In this document: positions 1 through 11,037 of the stretch, piece by piece | Numbering within the stretch: position 1 is the first letter of the stretch | Layout of the letters: each line of letters starts with the position of its first letter | Source of the DNA: Armatimonadota bacterium | Lineage (GTDB): Bacteria; Armatimonadota; UBA5829; DSUL01 | DNA length: 64,000 bases | NCBI GenBank assembly: GCA_025998755.1 | Contig: AP024674.1 | Coordinates: forward strand, 1,726,162-1,790,161 | Reading direction: 5' to 3' | Notes under the pieces: generated by a model | What the model saw: the letters and a program-made list of their open reading frames with translations, nothing else | Told to the model about the DNA's origin: nothing | Databases searched by the model: none | Program-made: the position numbers and the translations under genes

Positions 1-1
1 G

Positions 2-256
2 TGCATCGAGATCCGTATGAGCGTGACGGCGGGCAGACAGGCCCAGCTGTTCTGGACGTCGGGCGACGGGTTCAAGGAGGTCTGGAGTCAGAGGTTCAAC
101 ATCGTGCCCGACGGGGCGATGCGCACCTACCATCTGGATCTTTCCGGCAAGCCCCGATGGCGGGGAACCATCCGGCAACTGCGCCTGGACCCGTGCGAGG
201 TGCAAGGCGCGAAGGTGACTCTGGAATCACTCCGGCTGCTGGAGAGCTGTCCCTGA
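2..256 (+). CDS. C-terminal fragment of an uncharacterised protein, possibly carbohydrate-binding
   Basis: The frame is open from the window edge and ends with TGA at 254-256, so this is the last 84 codons of a gene that starts outside the window. The visible part is a beta-rich module with 'RTYHLDLSG', 'W.GTI..LRLDP' and a closing 'V.LESLRL' strand. That pattern is common at the ends of bacterial galactose-binding-like or sugar-binding modules. I do not recognise the whole protein. Its last 30 bases overlap the end of pyrF on the opposite strand, so the two genes converge tail to tail with no room for a separate terminator. The function is inferred only weakly. Confidence 0.6.
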   Translation, partial: CIEIRMSVTAGRQAQLFWTSGDGFKEVWSQRFNIVPDGAMRTYHLDLSGKPRWRGTIRQLRLDPCEVQGAKVTLESLRLLESCP

Positions 257-979
257 CGCAGCGGCGATCTCTTCCAGGATGGCGTGGCAGGCGGCCAGCG
301 GGTCCGCAGCCTGGGTGATGGGCCGGCCTACTACCAGATAGTCCGACCCGGCCCGGATGGCCTGTTGCGGCGTATTCACCCTGACCTGATCCTGAACGTC
401 CGACCCGGCCGGGCGGATGCCCGGCGTCACGATGCAGAAACCCGGTCCGCAAGCCCGACGGATGGCCGCCGCATCGGGACCGGGAGCCACAACCCCGTCC
501 AGTCCCGAGTCTCTGGCGAGACGAGCCAGGCGCAGCACGTGCGTTTCGATCGCCCCGGGAACGCCAAGCTCGTCGCCCAACGTTTCCGGCCCGATGCTGG
601 TCAGGACGGTGACTGCGATCAGGAGCGGCGGGTCCACTCCCGCTTCATTGGCGGCGGCGCGCGCGGCCTGCGCCGCGCGCCTCATCGCCTCGCTCCCAGC
701 GGAGGCGTGGAGATTCATCATCCACACACCTGCGCGGGCGGCCGAAGCCACCGCTCCCGCAACTGTGTTGGGGATATCGTGAAACTTCAGGTCCAGAAAG
801 ATGCGACGCGCACCCGCGTTCTTCAAACGCTCCAGAAGGGCCGGCCCCTCTGCCACGAAGAGCTCCAGCCCCACCTTGAACGCCACTCCCGACGGCGCCA
901 GAAGCGCCGTCATCCGCTCCGCGGACGCTGCGTCCGGGAAATCCAGAGCGATGATCAGCCTTCGCGCGGGATCTGTCAC
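227..979 (-). CDS. pyrF: Orotidine 5'-phosphate decarboxylase
   Basis: Decarboxylates OMP to UMP, the last step of de novo UMP synthesis. The 250-residue product has the family's usual size for the shorter bacterial type. It shows the N-terminal 'IIALDFP', the catalytic D63-x-K65-x-x-D68 signature in 'FLDLKFHDIPNT', a 'MNLHASAG' strand and the C-terminal phosphate-binding 'YLVVGRPIT'. The open frame extends much further upstream, but only as a shadow of pyrD. The GTG at 977-979 overlaps the pyrD stop (GTGA), which fixes the start. It is the last gene of the pyr operon and runs 30 bases into the convergent neighbour. Confidence 0.95.
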   Translation of the reverse strand: MTDPARRLIIALDFPDAASAERMTALLAPSGVAFKVGLELFVAEGPALLERLKNAGARRIFLDLKFHDIPNTVAGAVASAARAGVWMMNLHASAGSEAMRRAAQAARAAANEAGVDPPLLIAVTVLTSIGPETLGDELGVPGAIETHVLRLARLARDSGLDGVVAPGPDAAAIRRACGPGFCIVTPGIRPAGSDVQDQVRVNTPQQAIRAGSDYLVVGRPITQAADPLAACHAILEEIAAASGTALQQPE

Positions 980-1923
980 GTCGCTGGCTCCTGCATTCGG
1001 GTGACCGTCCCAACGATCTCCGAGGGGCTGGAGAACCCGTTCGAGGCCAGATACTCGCGGATGCCCTCGATGATGGAAAGCGGCGCGAGCGGGTCCACGA
1101 AGTTCACCGTGCCCACCTGAACACAGCTTGCGCCGGCCAGCAGGAATTCGATGGCATCCTCTGCTGTGGCGATCCCACCGATGCCCATCACCGGGATGCT
1201 CACCGCCTGCGCAGCCTGATACACCATCCGCAGGGCCACTGGCTTGATGCACGGGCCGGAAAGCCCTCCCGTGACATTAGCCAGCCGAAAAGTGCGCGTC
1301 TTGATATCGATGGCCGTGCCGACCAGCGTGTTGATGAGCGAAATGCCGTCCGCCCCCGCCTCCTCACACGCCCGCGCGAAGGGGCGGATGTCCGTGACGT
1401 TCGGCGAGAGCTTGGGGATGACCGGCAGCCGGGTGCGCTCACGGACGGCGCTGACCACCCGATGCGTCATGGCCGGGTCTGCCGCGAACTCCTCGTGACC
1501 GTGCTCCACGTTCGGGCAACTGATGTTGATCTCGAGCGCATGGACCCCTTCCACATCGTCCAGACGGGCCGCGAGCTCGGCATAGTCTTCCACCCGGTTG
1601 CCCACGATGTTTACCACAACCTTGGTATCGAACTGGCGGAGGAAGGGCAGCTTATCCGCGACGAAGGACTCCACCCCGTCGTTCTGAAGGCCGATGGCGT
1701 TCAGCATTCCGGAGGGGGTCTCAAGGATGCGGGGCGGAGGGTTACCTTTGCGCGGCTCCAGCGAGGTGCCCTTCACGCAGATGCCGCCGAGCAGCGAAAG
1801 GTCGTAGATGCGGGCGAACTCCCGGCCGAACCCGAACGTCCCGGATGCCACCAGCACCGGATTCTTGAAGCGCACCCCGGCGAAATTCACTGCCAGGCTG
1901 ACGCGATCCGGGCTCAGTCCCAT
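976..1923 (-). CDS. pyrD: Dihydroorotate dehydrogenase, class 1B catalytic subunit
   Basis: Oxidises dihydroorotate to orotate with FMN. The 315-residue length, the catalytic cysteine C136 within 'NISCPN', the FMN-binding 'GIGGI' near the C terminus and 'TLVGTAID' all fit the class 1B (PyrDB) enzymes. Members of this class pair with an iron-sulfur flavoprotein, PyrK, so electrons go to NAD. The pyrK gene lies immediately upstream and its stop overlaps this ATG by 10 bases, supporting a heteromeric enzyme with coupled translation. Membrane-anchored class 2 features are absent. Confidence 0.95.
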   Translation of the reverse strand: MGLSPDRVSLAVNFAGVRFKNPVLVASGTFGFGREFARIYDLSLLGGICVKGTSLEPRKGNPPPRILETPSGMLNAIGLQNDGVESFVADKLPFLRQFDTKVVVNIVGNRVEDYAELAARLDDVEGVHALEINISCPNVEHGHEEFAADPAMTHRVVSAVRERTRLPVIPKLSPNVTDIRPFARACEEAGADGISLINTLVGTAIDIKTRTFRLANVTGGLSGPCIKPVALRMVYQAAQAVSIPVMGIGGIATAEDAIEFLLAGASCVQVGTVNFVDPLAPLSIIEGIREYLASNGFSSPSEIVGTVTRMQEPAT

Positions 1924-2756
1924 ATCAGCCTCGCCGCATCCACCACAGGGCCTTCCACGCAGGCGCGCTGGAACTCGAAGTCCTCAGGGCCGTCGCCGGT
2001 CCGCATCTTTATGGCGCAGCCCATGCAAGTTCCGATTCCGCAGCCCATATATGTCTCGAGCGAAAGGTAACACTTGACGCCGAAGCGCTCGGCCATCGCG
2101 GAGACAGCTTTGAGCATCGGGGTGGGACCGCAGACATACAGCACCGGCCGGTCCGGCGAAGCGGAAAGATAACGCTCCAGCAAGTCCGTCACCAGCCCGC
2201 GATGGCCTGCGCTTCCGTCGTCGGTGGCCACCTCGCAGCGCACGCCGGTCTCCTCGAAATCCCGGATCTGGACAATGGCATCCCGGCTGCGCGCTCCGTA
2301 GAGAAGGCGGACCGGGCGGCTCTCGCCGTTCTCCCGCAGGTGCTGCGCAGCAAGCAGGAATGAGGCGATGCCGAGACCTCCCGCCACGAAGACCAACTCC
2401 CTGCCCTCCTCCGGTCCCAGAGGATACGGCCGCCCCAGGGGACCAAGCACGTCCAGCCAGTCGCCGGGACGCTTGGCGGAGATCTGACGCGTGAAGTGAC
2501 CTATCGCCTCGTAGAGGACGGCGAACGTCCCGCCGTCGCGGTCCACATGGTTGACGGAGAACGGCCTACGCAAGAACGGATCGTTCGAGTCCGCCACGCG
2601 GATTTCTACGAACTGCCCGGGAAGAGCCGTCTCCGCGATCTCCGGGCACTCCAGATGGTGCAGATGGATTTCGCCGGAAAGCCTTTCGGTCTCGGCGATG
2701 CGGCACCGGCGGCTGAAAATGGGCGCTTCCAACGCAGTCCGTATTTCCCGTGTCAC
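1914..2756 (-). CDS. pyrK: Dihydroorotate dehydrogenase electron-transfer subunit
   Basis: Passes electrons from PyrD to NAD+ through FAD and a 2Fe-2S cluster. The FAD site is marked by 'RRPFS' at residues 63-67, the NAD fold by 'VAGGLGIA' near 124-131 and 'CGPTPML' near 209-215. Four cysteines, C239, C244, C247 and C266 (C-x4-C-x2-C-x18-C), form the expected cluster site. The start is GTG at 2754-2756, overlapping the carB stop as GTGA. Size (280 residues) is slightly above the usual 250-265. Position between carB and pyrD matches Gram-positive-type pyr operons. Confidence 0.95.
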   Translation of the reverse strand: MTREIRTALEAPIFSRRCRIAETERLSGEIHLHHLECPEIAETALPGQFVEIRVADSNDPFLRRPFSVNHVDRDGGTFAVLYEAIGHFTRQISAKRPGDWLDVLGPLGRPYPLGPEEGRELVFVAGGLGIASFLLAAQHLRENGESRPVRLLYGARSRDAIVQIRDFEETGVRCEVATDDGSAGHRGLVTDLLERYLSASPDRPVLYVCGPTPMLKAVSAMAERFGVKCYLSLETYMGCGIGTCMGCAIKMRTGDGPEDFEFQRACVEGPVVDAARLIWD

Positions 2757-5700
2757 TCGCTGCTCCCTGCCGGCGTGACGCCCGCCGGCTCCTGCAGATA
2801 CTCATTTACCGGAAGGCAGGAGGACGCATCTCCCCTGCGCCGGCTCTGCAAAGCGACCAGCAGCGCCCGCGCCGTATCCAGCGAAGTCAGGCACGGTATC
2901 TGATGCTGTACGGAAGACTTCCTGATGATGGCCGCCTCCTGCTCGCTGCGCTTGTCGTTGGAGACGGTGTTGATGAGCGCGTCCACCTTGCGCGAGCGCA
3001 CCAAGTCCAGCAGGTTGGGAGAACCCTCGCTGATCTTTCGGACGGTCAGCGCCTCGATGCCCCTGCTGCGCAGGAAGGCGCCGGTGCCGGCGGTGGCATA
3101 AATCCGGAATTCCAGCTCCTGGAAGCCCCGGGCGATCTCCAGAGCCTCTTCCTTGTCCTTGTCAGCGACAGTGATGATGATGCGCCCCCGATCTGGCACA
3201 TCCACCCCCGAGGCGACCATCGCCTTATACAGCGCTTGCTCGAACTGGAAGTCCACCCCCATGATCTCGCCGGTGGACTTCATCTCCGGGCCGAGGGCGA
3301 CATCCACCTCCGTGAGCTTGGCAAACGAGAAGACCGGCGCCTTCACCGCATACATCCCGCGGTCCGGCAGCAGGCCGCTGCCATAACCCTGCTCCGCCAG
3401 GGTCTGACCAAGCATGATGTTGGTGGCCACTTGCACCATCGGCACCCCCGTGATTTTGGACAGATAGGGCACCGTGCGGCTGGCGCGGGGGTTGACCTCC
3501 AGCACCTGGACCTGATCCCCGTCCAGCACGAACTGGATGTTCATCAGGCCGATGACGTTCAACTCCCTCGCGATGTTGACGGAATGGCGCACCACCTGCT
3601 CCACCACGGAATCATTGAGCGAAATAGGCGGGCACACGGCCATGGAGTCCCCCGAGTGGACGCCTGCGCGCTCAATGTGCTCCATGATCTGCGGGATGAG
3701 GCAGTCCCGGCCGTCGGCGATGACGTCCACCTCCAGCTCCTTGCCCACGATGTACTTGTCAATCAGGATGGGCGCGTCCGGCGAGACCGCCATCACGTAT
3801 TTCATATAGGCCAGAAGCTCCAGCCGGCTGCCGACGATCTCCATCGCCCGGCCTCCCAACACGTAGCTGGGACGCACCAGCACCGGGTAGCCGATCTCCT
3901 CCGCCACCTGCTCAGCTTCCTCGATGCTGGTGACCGCCCGGCCCGGCGGCTTGGGAACCGCCAGCCGGGACAGCATCTTCTCGAAGAGATCCCGGTCCTC
4001 GGCGGCGTCTATGCTCTCAAACGAGGATCCGAAGAGACGCACTCCGGCGCGGTGCAGCGGCCCAGCCAGATTGATGGCCGTCTGCCCGCCGAACTGAACG
4101 ATTACTCCTTCCGGCTGCTCCTCGTCCAGAACGTTCAGGACGTCCTCCGGGGTCAGCGGCTCGAAATACAGGCGGTCCGATGTGTCAAAGTCCGTGGAGA
4201 CGGTCTCCGGATTGTTGTTGATGATGATGGACTCGTACCCCGCCTCACGCAGCGCCCACACCGCGTGCACGCTGGAGTAATCGAACTCGATCCCCTGCCC
4301 GATTCGGATGGGACCGGATCCGATGACCACCGCCCGCTTGCGTTCTCCCGCGTGTTCTCTGATGGGCGCAGCTTCGTCTTCCGAATCGTAGGTTGAATAG
4401 AAATAGGGAGTCAGCGCCTCGAACTCCGCCGCGCACGTGTCCACCATCTTGTAAGTGGGCACGATCCCTGCGCGCTTGCGTGCGTCGCGGACAGCCATCT
4501 CGGAAAGGCCGGCGAAATCCGCGATGCTGCGGTCCAGGAAGCCCAGGCGCTTCAACTGCAGCACCAGATCGCGTCCCTGCCCGGCCGCGGCGGAATCCTC
4601 CCCCGCCACAAACGCTCGGATCTCCTCCTCACGCTCCCTTGCCTCCGATTCCGCATCCACGATCTTCTTGATGCTCCGGAGGAACCAGACGTCCACGCCC
4701 GAAAGAGCCGCGACCTCCTCCACCATCCATCCCCGCCGGAACGCTTCGGCGATGACGAACAGCCGCTCATCGTTGGGGGTCTTGATGCCCTCCTCGATCT
4801 CCATTGGACCCCACTTCTCAGCGTTCTTGAGGGTGAGCGAGTGCAGTCCGACTTCCAGCGACCGAACCGCCTTCATCAGGGCCCCTTCGAAGGTCCGGTC
4901 AATGGCCATGACCTCGCCGGTCGCCTTCATCTGGGTTCCGATGGTGCGGTCCGCCTGGGGGAACTTGTCGAACGGCCAGCGCGGCACTTTCACCACGCAG
5001 TAGTCCAGCGCAGGCTCGAAGCACGCGAGCGTCCTCTTGGTGACAGCGTTTGGGATCTCATCCAGAGTCAGGCCCAGAGCGATCTTGGAAGCCACGCGAG
5101 CGATGGGATACCCTGTGGCCTTCGACGCAAGCGCTGACGACCGACTGACGCGCGGATTCACCTCGATGACGTAATACTCGAAGCTTTCAGGATCCAGCGC
5201 AAGCTGAACATTACACCCGCCCTCGATGCCCAGCGCCCGAATGATCTTCAGGGAGGCCGTACGCAGGAGCTGATATTCCTTGTCCGAAAGAGTCTGGCTA
5301 GGAGCAACGACGATGGAGTCCCCGGTATGCACTCCCATCGGGTCCAGGTTCTCCATGTTGCAGACGGTGATGGCGTTGTCCGCACTGTCGCGCATAACCT
5401 CATACTCGATCTCCTTCCACCCCAGCAGAGACCGCTCCACCATCACCTGGCTACGCATTGAGAGGTTCAGACCACGCTGCCCGATCTCGATCAGCTCATC
5501 CGCGTTGTGGGCGATGCCGCCACCCGTGCCGCCCAGGGTGTAGGCGGGTCGGATGATGAGGGGAAAGATGCCCTTTTCCGCAATCTCGTGGAGCTGGGAG
5601 GCTTTGGTCACAATCCAGCTCTCCGGCACCGGCTCGCCAATGTCACGCATCAGCTGCCGGAACAGCTCGCGATCCTCGGCCTTTTGAATGGACTCCAGGG

Positions 5701-6055
5701 GGGTGCCCAGTAGCTGCACTCCGAACTTCTCGATGACTCCCGCCTGCGCCAGCGCTACGGCCAGGTTCAGACCTGTCTGGCCCCCCAGCGTCGGAAGAAG
5801 GCCGTCCGGCCGCTCCTGCTCGATGACCCGGCTGGCAAACTCCACCGTCAGAGGCTCGATGTAGACCCGGTCCGCCATCTCGGTGTCCGTCATGATGGTC
5901 GCCGGGTTGGAATTGATGAGAATGACCTCGCAGCCCTCTTCACGCAGCGACCTGCAAGCCTGGGTACCGGCATAGTCGAACTCGGCCGCCTGCCCGATGA
6001 CGATCGGGCCGCTTCCGATGACCATCACTTTCCTGATGTTCTCTCTTCTTGGCAT
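2753..6055 (-). CDS. carB: Carbamoyl-phosphate synthase large subunit
   Basis: Makes carbamoyl phosphate from bicarbonate, two ATP and ammonia delivered by CarA. The 1100-residue protein has two homologous ATP-grasp halves. The first opens with '[20 protein letters not shown]' and the second with '[19 protein letters not shown]' near residue 580. 'GGTGGG' occurs in the first half, and paired glutamine/glutamate 'EVNPR' metal-binding strands occur in both. The C-terminal part is a methylglyoxal-synthase-like regulatory domain, the usual site for UMP or ornithine control. It ends 11 bases from carA upstream and overlaps pyrK downstream. Confidence 0.97.
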   Translation of the reverse strand: MPRRENIRKVMVIGSGPIVIGQAAEFDYAGTQACRSLREEGCEVILINSNPATIMTDTEMADRVYIEPLTVEFASRVIEQERPDGLLPTLGGQTGLNLAVALAQAGVIEKFGVQLLGTPLESIQKAEDRELFRQLMRDIGEPVPESWIVTKASQLHEIAEKGIFPLIIRPAYTLGGTGGGIAHNADELIEIGQRGLNLSMRSQVMVERSLLGWKEIEYEVMRDSADNAITVCNMENLDPMGVHTGDSIVVAPSQTLSDKEYQLLRTASLKIIRALGIEGGCNVQLALDPESFEYYVIEVNPRVSRSSALASKATGYPIARVASKIALGLTLDEIPNAVTKRTLACFEPALDYCVVKVPRWPFDKFPQADRTIGTQMKATGEVMAIDRTFEGALMKAVRSLEVGLHSLTLKNAEKWGPMEIEEGIKTPNDERLFVIAEAFRRGWMVEEVAALSGVDVWFLRSIKKIVDAESEAREREEEIRAFVAGEDSAAAGQGRDLVLQLKRLGFLDRSIADFAGLSEMAVRDARKRAGIVPTYKMVDTCAAEFEALTPYFYSTYDSEDEAAPIREHAGERKRAVVIGSGPIRIGQGIEFDYSSVHAVWALREAGYESIIINNNPETVSTDFDTSDRLYFEPLTPEDVLNVLDEEQPEGVIVQFGGQTAINLAGPLHRAGVRLFGSSFESIDAAEDRDLFEKMLSRLAVPKPPGRAVTSIEEAEQVAEEIGYPVLVRPSYVLGGRAMEIVGSRLELLAYMKYVMAVSPDAPILIDKYIVGKELEVDVIADGRDCLIPQIMEHIERAGVHSGDSMAVCPPISLNDSVVEQVVRHSVNIARELNVIGLMNIQFVLDGDQVQVLEVNPRASRTVPYLSKITGVPMVQVATNIMLGQTLAEQGYGSGLLPDRGMYAVKAPVFSFAKLTEVDVALGPEMKSTGEIMGVDFQFEQALYKAMVASGVDVPDRGRIIITVADKDKEEALEIARGFQELEFRIYATAGTGAFLRSRGIEALTVRKISEGSPNLLDLVRSRKVDALINTVSNDKRSEQEAAIIRKSSVQHQIPCLTSLDTARALLVALQSRRRGDASSCLPVNEYLQEPAGVTPAGSSE

Positions 6056-6066
6056 AGGGTCGCTGG

Positions 6067-7149
<1,083 letters not shown>

Positions 7150-7189
7150 AGGATTTGCGCCCCTTTCACTGCGTCGAAGCTACAGCCTG

Positions 7190-8509
7190 TCACGCTCTCA
7201 CGCGGCCGCGTGGAGCCCGCACCAGATCGCCGTGGACGATCTGCCCGCCCACGATAGTGGCCACCGCCCTTCCCCGCAGCTCCCAGCCTGCAAACGGCGT
7301 ATTGCGGGCGCGGGACTGGAAGGCCTCCGGGTCCACGGTCCAGCGCTCATCCGGGTCTATGATGGTGATGTCCGCCGGACTCTGGACCGAAAGATGCCCG
7401 CCCGGAATCCCAAGGATGGAGGCGGGAGCGACTGTCATCTTGCGGATGGCGTCCGCCAGCCCGATGACTCCGGCGTGCACCAGCCGGGTTAGCACCAGGC
7501 CCAGCGCTGTTTCCAACCCCACCATCCCGAACGCCGCGGCCTGGAACTCGCACTCCTTCTCATGAGCGGCATGCGGGGCGTGGTCGGTGGCGATGGCGTC
7601 AATGGTGCCATCCGCAAGCCCCGCCCGCACCGCGTCCACGTCCTCGGCGGTGCGGACTGGAGGGCTGCACTTGACCATCGTGTCGTAGCCCAGCGCACTC
7701 TCATCCGTCAGGGTGAAATACTGAGGGCAGGTCTCGCAGGTGACGCTGACGCCACGCCTCTTGGCCTCCCGGACCAGCTCAATAGACCTGGCCGTCGAGA
7801 TGTGCAGGATGTGCAACCGGCAGCCCGTCAGTTCGGCCAGACGGATGTTGCGCGCCACCTGGATCTCCTCGGCTGCGCGAGGCATCCCCTTCAACCCCAT
7901 CAACGTCGAGACCAACCCCTCGTTCATCACGCCGCCGCGGGTCATCGTCTTGTCCTCGCAGTGCGTCAGCAGCGGGAGGTCGAACGTGGCGCAGTATTCC
8001 ATCACGCGGCGGGTCAACTCCGCCGACTGCAGGGGAAACGCGTCATCCGTCACCGCCACCGCGCCCGCCTCCTTCGCGTCGGCAATCTCGGACATCAGCT
8101 CGTTTTCGTTCCCCCGGGTCGCAGCCACAGTGGGCCATACGCGAACGGGGCTGGTCTCACGGGCCCGGCGGGCAACGAACTCCACCATCGCCCGGTTGTC
8201 CGTCGCCGGGTTCGTGTTCGGCATCGGGACCACCGCCGTAAATCCCCCCGCAGCCGCCGCCCGGCCGCCACTCTCGATGGTCTCCTTGTATTCGAACCCG
8301 GGCTCCCGCAGGTGGACATGCATATCAATGAGTCCCGGCGCGACGATCAGTCCGGAGGCGTCGAACACCACGTCCCCGTCCAGCGCCATCGCATCCGGCA
8401 GGTGCTGCCCGCACCAGGCGATGACGCCGTCCTCGACCAGCAGATCCCCCACGGTATCCAGGCCGTTGCGGGGGTCTATGATCCTCCCGCCCTTAATGAC
8501 CAGACGCAT
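7190..8509 (-). CDS. pyrC: Dihydroorotase, class I
   Basis: Closes carbamoyl aspartate to dihydroorotate at a binuclear zinc site. The 439-residue amidohydrolase has the first metal pair H64 and H66 in '[10 protein letters not shown]', further histidines H183 and H236, and the general-base aspartate D309 in 'ATDHAPH'. 'AVTDD' near 152-156 matches the aspartate-containing site of the class I enzymes. Its start lies 17 bases inside the end of pyrB, so translation is probably coupled. Class I dihydroorotases often associate with aspartate transcarbamoylase; that is family knowledge and is not visible here. Confidence 0.95.
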   Translation of the reverse strand: MRLVIKGGRIIDPRNGLDTVGDLLVEDGVIAWCGQHLPDAMALDGDVVFDASGLIVAPGLIDMHVHLREPGFEYKETIESGGRAAAAGGFTAVVPMPNTNPATDNRAMVEFVARRARETSPVRVWPTVAATRGNENELMSEIADAKEAGAVAVTDDAFPLQSAELTRRVMEYCATFDLPLLTHCEDKTMTRGGVMNEGLVSTLMGLKGMPRAAEEIQVARNIRLAELTGCRLHILHISTARSIELVREAKRRGVSVTCETCPQYFTLTDESALGYDTMVKCSPPVRTAEDVDAVRAGLADGTIDAIATDHAPHAAHEKECEFQAAAFGMVGLETALGLVLTRLVHAGVIGLADAIRKMTVAPASILGIPGGHLSVQSPADITIIDPDERWTVDPEAFQSRARNTPFAGWELRGRAVATIVGGQIVHGDLVRAPRGRVRA

Positions 8510-9431
8510 CGTTCGATCCTCCCAGCAGGAGATAAAGCAGGGCCATCCGCACCGCCACGCCGTTCGTCACCTGCTCCGTCACCACAGAGAACTCCCCGTC
8601 CGCCACGTCCGGGGTGATCTCGATGCCCCGGTTCATCGGCCCCGGATGCATCACCAGCACATCGGGCTTCGCCTCCCTCAGCACGCTCCGGTTCACTCCA
8701 AACGTCTGGGCATACTCCCGGACCGAGGGGAACAGGCCCGCGTCCTGCCGCTCCATCTGGATGCGAAGGACGTTCACGACGTCACAACCGCTGATGCCGC
8801 GGCGAAGATCCGTATGGACCTCCACCGGCAGCTGCTCCACATCGGCAGGCAAAAGGGTGCGCGGCCCCACCAGCCGTACCTTCGCGCCCATCTTGGTGAG
8901 TCCCCAGACATTCGAGCGGGCCACCCGGCTGTGGGCGATATCCCCCACGATCGCGACCGTAAGTCCCCGGAGCGTCCCCTTGTGCTGCCGGATGGTAAGC
9001 ATATCCAGCAGCCCCTGCGTGGGATGCTCGTGGGTGCCGTCACCGGCGTTGATGACCCGCGCGGAGGTATGACGGGCGATGAAATGCGCCGCCCCGCTGG
9101 CCGAGTGACGGATGACGAAAGCATCTGCTTTCATCGCGTTCAGGGTCAGGATGGTATCCTTCAGGGACTCGCCCTTGGCCACGCTGCTGGTACTGGCGGC
9201 AAAGCCCGTGACGTCCGCGCTGAGGGTCTTCGCGGCCATCTCGAAGGACATCCGGGTGCGGGTGCTGTTCTCGAAGAACAGGGTGACCACAGACTTGCCC
9301 CGCAGGGTGGGCACCTTCTTGATGGGACGCGAAAGGATCTCCTTCATCTCCTGCGCCTGATCCAGAATGAGCTGGATTTCATCCGCGCTCATCTCCCTCA
9401 GCGCCAGAATGTTTCTGTTGAGTGCGCTCAT
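8493..9431 (-). CDS. pyrB: Aspartate carbamoyltransferase catalytic subunit
   Basis: Condenses carbamoyl phosphate with aspartate, the committed step of the pathway. The 312-residue chain has the carbamoyl phosphate loop 'FENSTRTR' at 53-60, 'HPTQ' near 137 and the aspartate-binding 'HPGPMNRG'. There is no pyrI regulatory subunit nearby, which agrees with control at the RNA level by PyrR. The ATG overlaps the pyrR stop as ATGA. Confidence 0.97.
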   Translation of the reverse strand: MSALNRNILALREMSADEIQLILDQAQEMKEILSRPIKKVPTLRGKSVVTLFFENSTRTRMSFEMAAKTLSADVTGFAASTSSVAKGESLKDTILTLNAMKADAFVIRHSASGAAHFIARHTSARVINAGDGTHEHPTQGLLDMLTIRQHKGTLRGLTVAIVGDIAHSRVARSNVWGLTKMGAKVRLVGPRTLLPADVEQLPVEVHTDLRRGISGCDVVNVLRIQMERQDAGLFPSVREYAQTFGVNRSVLREAKPDVLVMHPGPMNRGIEITPDVADGEFSVVTEQVTNGVAVRMALLYLLLGGSNDASGH

Positions 9432-9985
9432 TTTCCGCCCTGACCTCCCGCAGGCTTCTGAATGACCACCCGGTCCGCGGAGGGGTCGTCGCCCAGCATC
9501 ACCAGCACCTCTTCCCTTCGCGAGGTGGGAAGGTTCTTACCCACGTAGTCCGCCCGCACCGGGAGCTCGCGGTGGCCTCGGTCCACAAGCACCGCCAGTT
9601 GGATGGCCGCCGGGCGCCCGAAGTCAATGAGCGCCTCAAGCGCGCTGCGCACGGAGCGGCCGGTGAAGAGCACGTCATCCACCAGCACGACCGTCTTGCC
9701 GGTCAGGGAGCACGGGATATCCGTGGGTACAAGCTCGGCGGTGCGGGAATCGTAGTCGTCTCTGTAAAGCGAGATGTCCAGTGTCCCGAGGGGAAGCTCG
9801 ACGCCCTCGATCGTCTGCACGGCGTCCCGGATCCTGCGGGCAAGCGGGACGCCCTTCTTCTGGATGCCCACGAAGACCAGACCGTCGGCTCCGTGGTTTC
9901 GCTCGATGATCTCATGGGCGATCCGGGTTATGGCCCGGCGGATCTCATCGCCGTCCATCACCTGCACGCTTTCGGTCTTCGCCAT
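9428..9985 (-). CDS. pyrR: Bifunctional pyr operon attenuator protein / uracil phosphoribosyltransferase
   Basis: PyrR binds pyr leader RNA when UMP is plentiful and usually also has uracil phosphoribosyltransferase activity. The 185-residue protein carries the PRPP-binding signature '[13 protein letters not shown]' at 99-111 and the family's basic RNA-facing segment '[16 protein letters not shown]'. The open frame runs further upstream. The ATG at 9983-9985 was chosen because it follows a GAGAGGG ribosome-binding site and gives the normal length. It is the first gene of the operon, directly after the leader whose RNA it is expected to bind. Confidence 0.96.
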   Translation of the reverse strand: MAKTESVQVMDGDEIRRAITRIAHEIIERNHGADGLVFVGIQKKGVPLARRIRDAVQTIEGVELPLGTLDISLYRDDYDSRTAELVPTDIPCSLTGKTVVLVDDVLFTGRSVRSALEALIDFGRPAAIQLAVLVDRGHRELPVRADYVGKNLPTSRREEVLVMLGDDPSADRVVIQKPAGGQGGK

Positions 9986-10031
9986 CGTGTGGCCCTCTCG
10001 TCGCCTTTGCCGGATTCCGCTTGAGCGCCAC

Positions 10032-10066
10032 AAAAAAAGCCCCCCTGCGCTGAGTCGCAAGGCGGC
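10032..10066 (-). terminator. pyr leader attenuator terminator
   Basis: Read on the minus strand, an 11-bp stem (arms 10056-10066 and 10039-10049, with one mismatch and one G-U pair) closes on a 6-base loop. It is followed directly by seven U residues (10032-10038), about 45 bases before the pyrR start. The 5' arm is also complementary to 10092-10105: GCAAGG pairs with CCUUGC and CGGC with GCCG. This provides the competing antiterminator. The pairing is visible in the sequence. The regulatory reading follows the PyrR mechanism known from Bacillus. Confidence 0.88.
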
Positions 10067-10106
10067 CGTACGTGCCGGTCATCACGTTGTCGCCGTCTCC
10101 CTTGCA

Positions 10107-10120
10107 GGCCTCGCAGGACC
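10107..10120 (-). promoter_or_regulatory. PyrR-binding loop (anti-antiterminator) in the pyr leader
   Basis: The minus-strand RNA reads GGUCCUGCGAGGCC. This closely matches the conserved PyrR recognition segment UCCNGNGAGG flanked by pairing purines and pyrimidines. It lies between the promoter and the attenuator and sequesters the start of the antiterminator strand (10092-10105). With PyrR bound, the terminator should form; without it, the antiterminator should win. Confidence 0.85.
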
Positions 10121-10156
10121 AACTTAAAGGTGACGCATCACGGTTTTCTTGACGGC

Positions 10157-10185
10157 ATTCTATGCGCCCCATCCACCGCTGTCAA
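10157..10185 (-). promoter_or_regulatory. pyr operon promoter, sigma70-type
   Basis: On the minus strand a perfect TTGACA (10180-10185) is separated by exactly 17 bases from TAGAAT (10157-10162). It lies about 35 bases upstream of the PyrR-binding loop, so a transcript begun here would carry the whole attenuator. It is the best promoter match in the window. Confidence 0.85.
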
Positions 10186-10226
10186 GAGCGGCACCCATGT
10201 TTTTTCAGCCGCCGGACAGTAGGCCA

Positions 10227-10260
10227 GAAAACAGTGAAGCCCCCGCCTTCCGGCGGAGGC
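10227..10260 (-). terminator. Terminator after the first PEP-CTERM gene
   Basis: On the minus strand GCCTCCGCC and GGCGGGGGC (10239-10260) form a 9-bp stem with one G-U pair and a GGAA tetraloop. A moderately T-rich tail with TTTT follows. It lies 49 bases past the stop at 10309 and before the pyr promoter. Confidence 0.65.
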
Positions 10261-10308
10261 TTTCACGGTAAGCGGATTTCCCGACGGCCGATCTACCTGT
10301 TAGACACG

Positions 10309-11037
10309 TTAGACACGGCGGCGGAACCGGAACAGGCCCAGACCGCCCAGACCGCTCAGCACACCGAGCTGGAAGAACACCGGCTCAGGGATCGGAACGA
10401 TCGTCAGGACGTCCTGAGCGGGAGTGCCACGCTGGTAGCCCAGAGTGCTGGTCTCCCAGGTCAGATTCAGAACCCGGACGTCACCGGTGCCGCTGGTCCA
10501 ACCGTAAGTGTTGGCATGAGCGATGAACTTATTGTTCAAGGTAGTCTCAGTGTTGATCCAGCCCTGATACTGCCAGATCGCCCGCTGCAGCAGATCCGCG
10601 TCGGCGTTGCGCTGACCCAGCGTGTTCAGGTAATCGTAGCCCGGCAGAATGCCCGCCCGGAACTGCGAATACAGGAACGCCGTCTTCGGCTGCAGATTGT
10701 CTTTGATGGGGTCGCCTGTCGGCTGGAGCACCTGTGTGGAAATGCCGACGACCCGGAAGGTGTTGTTCGGCAGGAAATACAGGTACTCGTTCAGCTGCAC
10801 GCAGAAAGTCGTGAACGCGACGTTCAGCGGCTGCGTGATGTTGGGAGTGACAAACTCTCCGCCGTTGGCATTGCCCCAGCTATCCTGGAATCCGATGATG
10901 TCGTTCACGGCCACATTGTCCGGACCGACAAACGGGTTCGTGGGGCTAAACGGCGTATCCGCCACCGCGCCGCCGGCCACGACCACCGCGGCCGCCAGAG
11001 CGAGACCCAGACGGGAAAGCCCTTTTCCTCTCGTCAC
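10309..11037 (-). CDS. Secreted PEP-CTERM protein with a possible internal thioester domain
   Basis: The 242-residue protein starts with a signal peptide (hydrophobic run about 9-26) and ends with a PEP-CTERM sorting tail: Pro-Glu-Pro at 217-219, a short hydrophobic helix and 'RFRRR'. Such tails are cut and anchored by an exosortase. Cys79 in 'FCVQL' and Gln151 in 'LQRAIW' match the Cys and Gln pair of thioester (TED-type) adhesin domains, where the side chains form a bond able to attack a host or surface amine. This match is an inference from motifs. The GTG at 11035-11037 was chosen for its AAGGAGAGG site. The tail is nearly the same as that of the protein at 16972-18090. Confidence 0.8.
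   Translation of the reverse strand: MTRGKGLSRLGLALAAAVVVAGGAVADTPFSPTNPFVGPDNVAVNDIIGFQDSWGNANGGEFVTPNITQPLNVAFTTFCVQLNEYLYFLPNNTFRVVGISTQVLQPTGDPIKDNLQPKTAFLYSQFRAGILPGYDYLNTLGQRNADADLLQRAIWQYQGWINTETTLNNKFIAHANTYGWTSGTGDVRVLNLTWETSTLGYQRGTPAQDVLTIVPIPEPVFFQLGVLSGLGGLGLFRFRRRV

Noticed and set aside
2750-4396. Long plus-strand open frame of 548 codons
   Set aside because: It lies wholly antisense to carB, is rich in His/Arg/Asp as expected of a shadow frame in GC-rich DNA, and has no ribosome site or family motif.
7740-9443. Plus-strand open frame of 567 codons
   Set aside because: Antisense to pyrC and pyrB, which are unmistakable; composition is that of a shadow frame.
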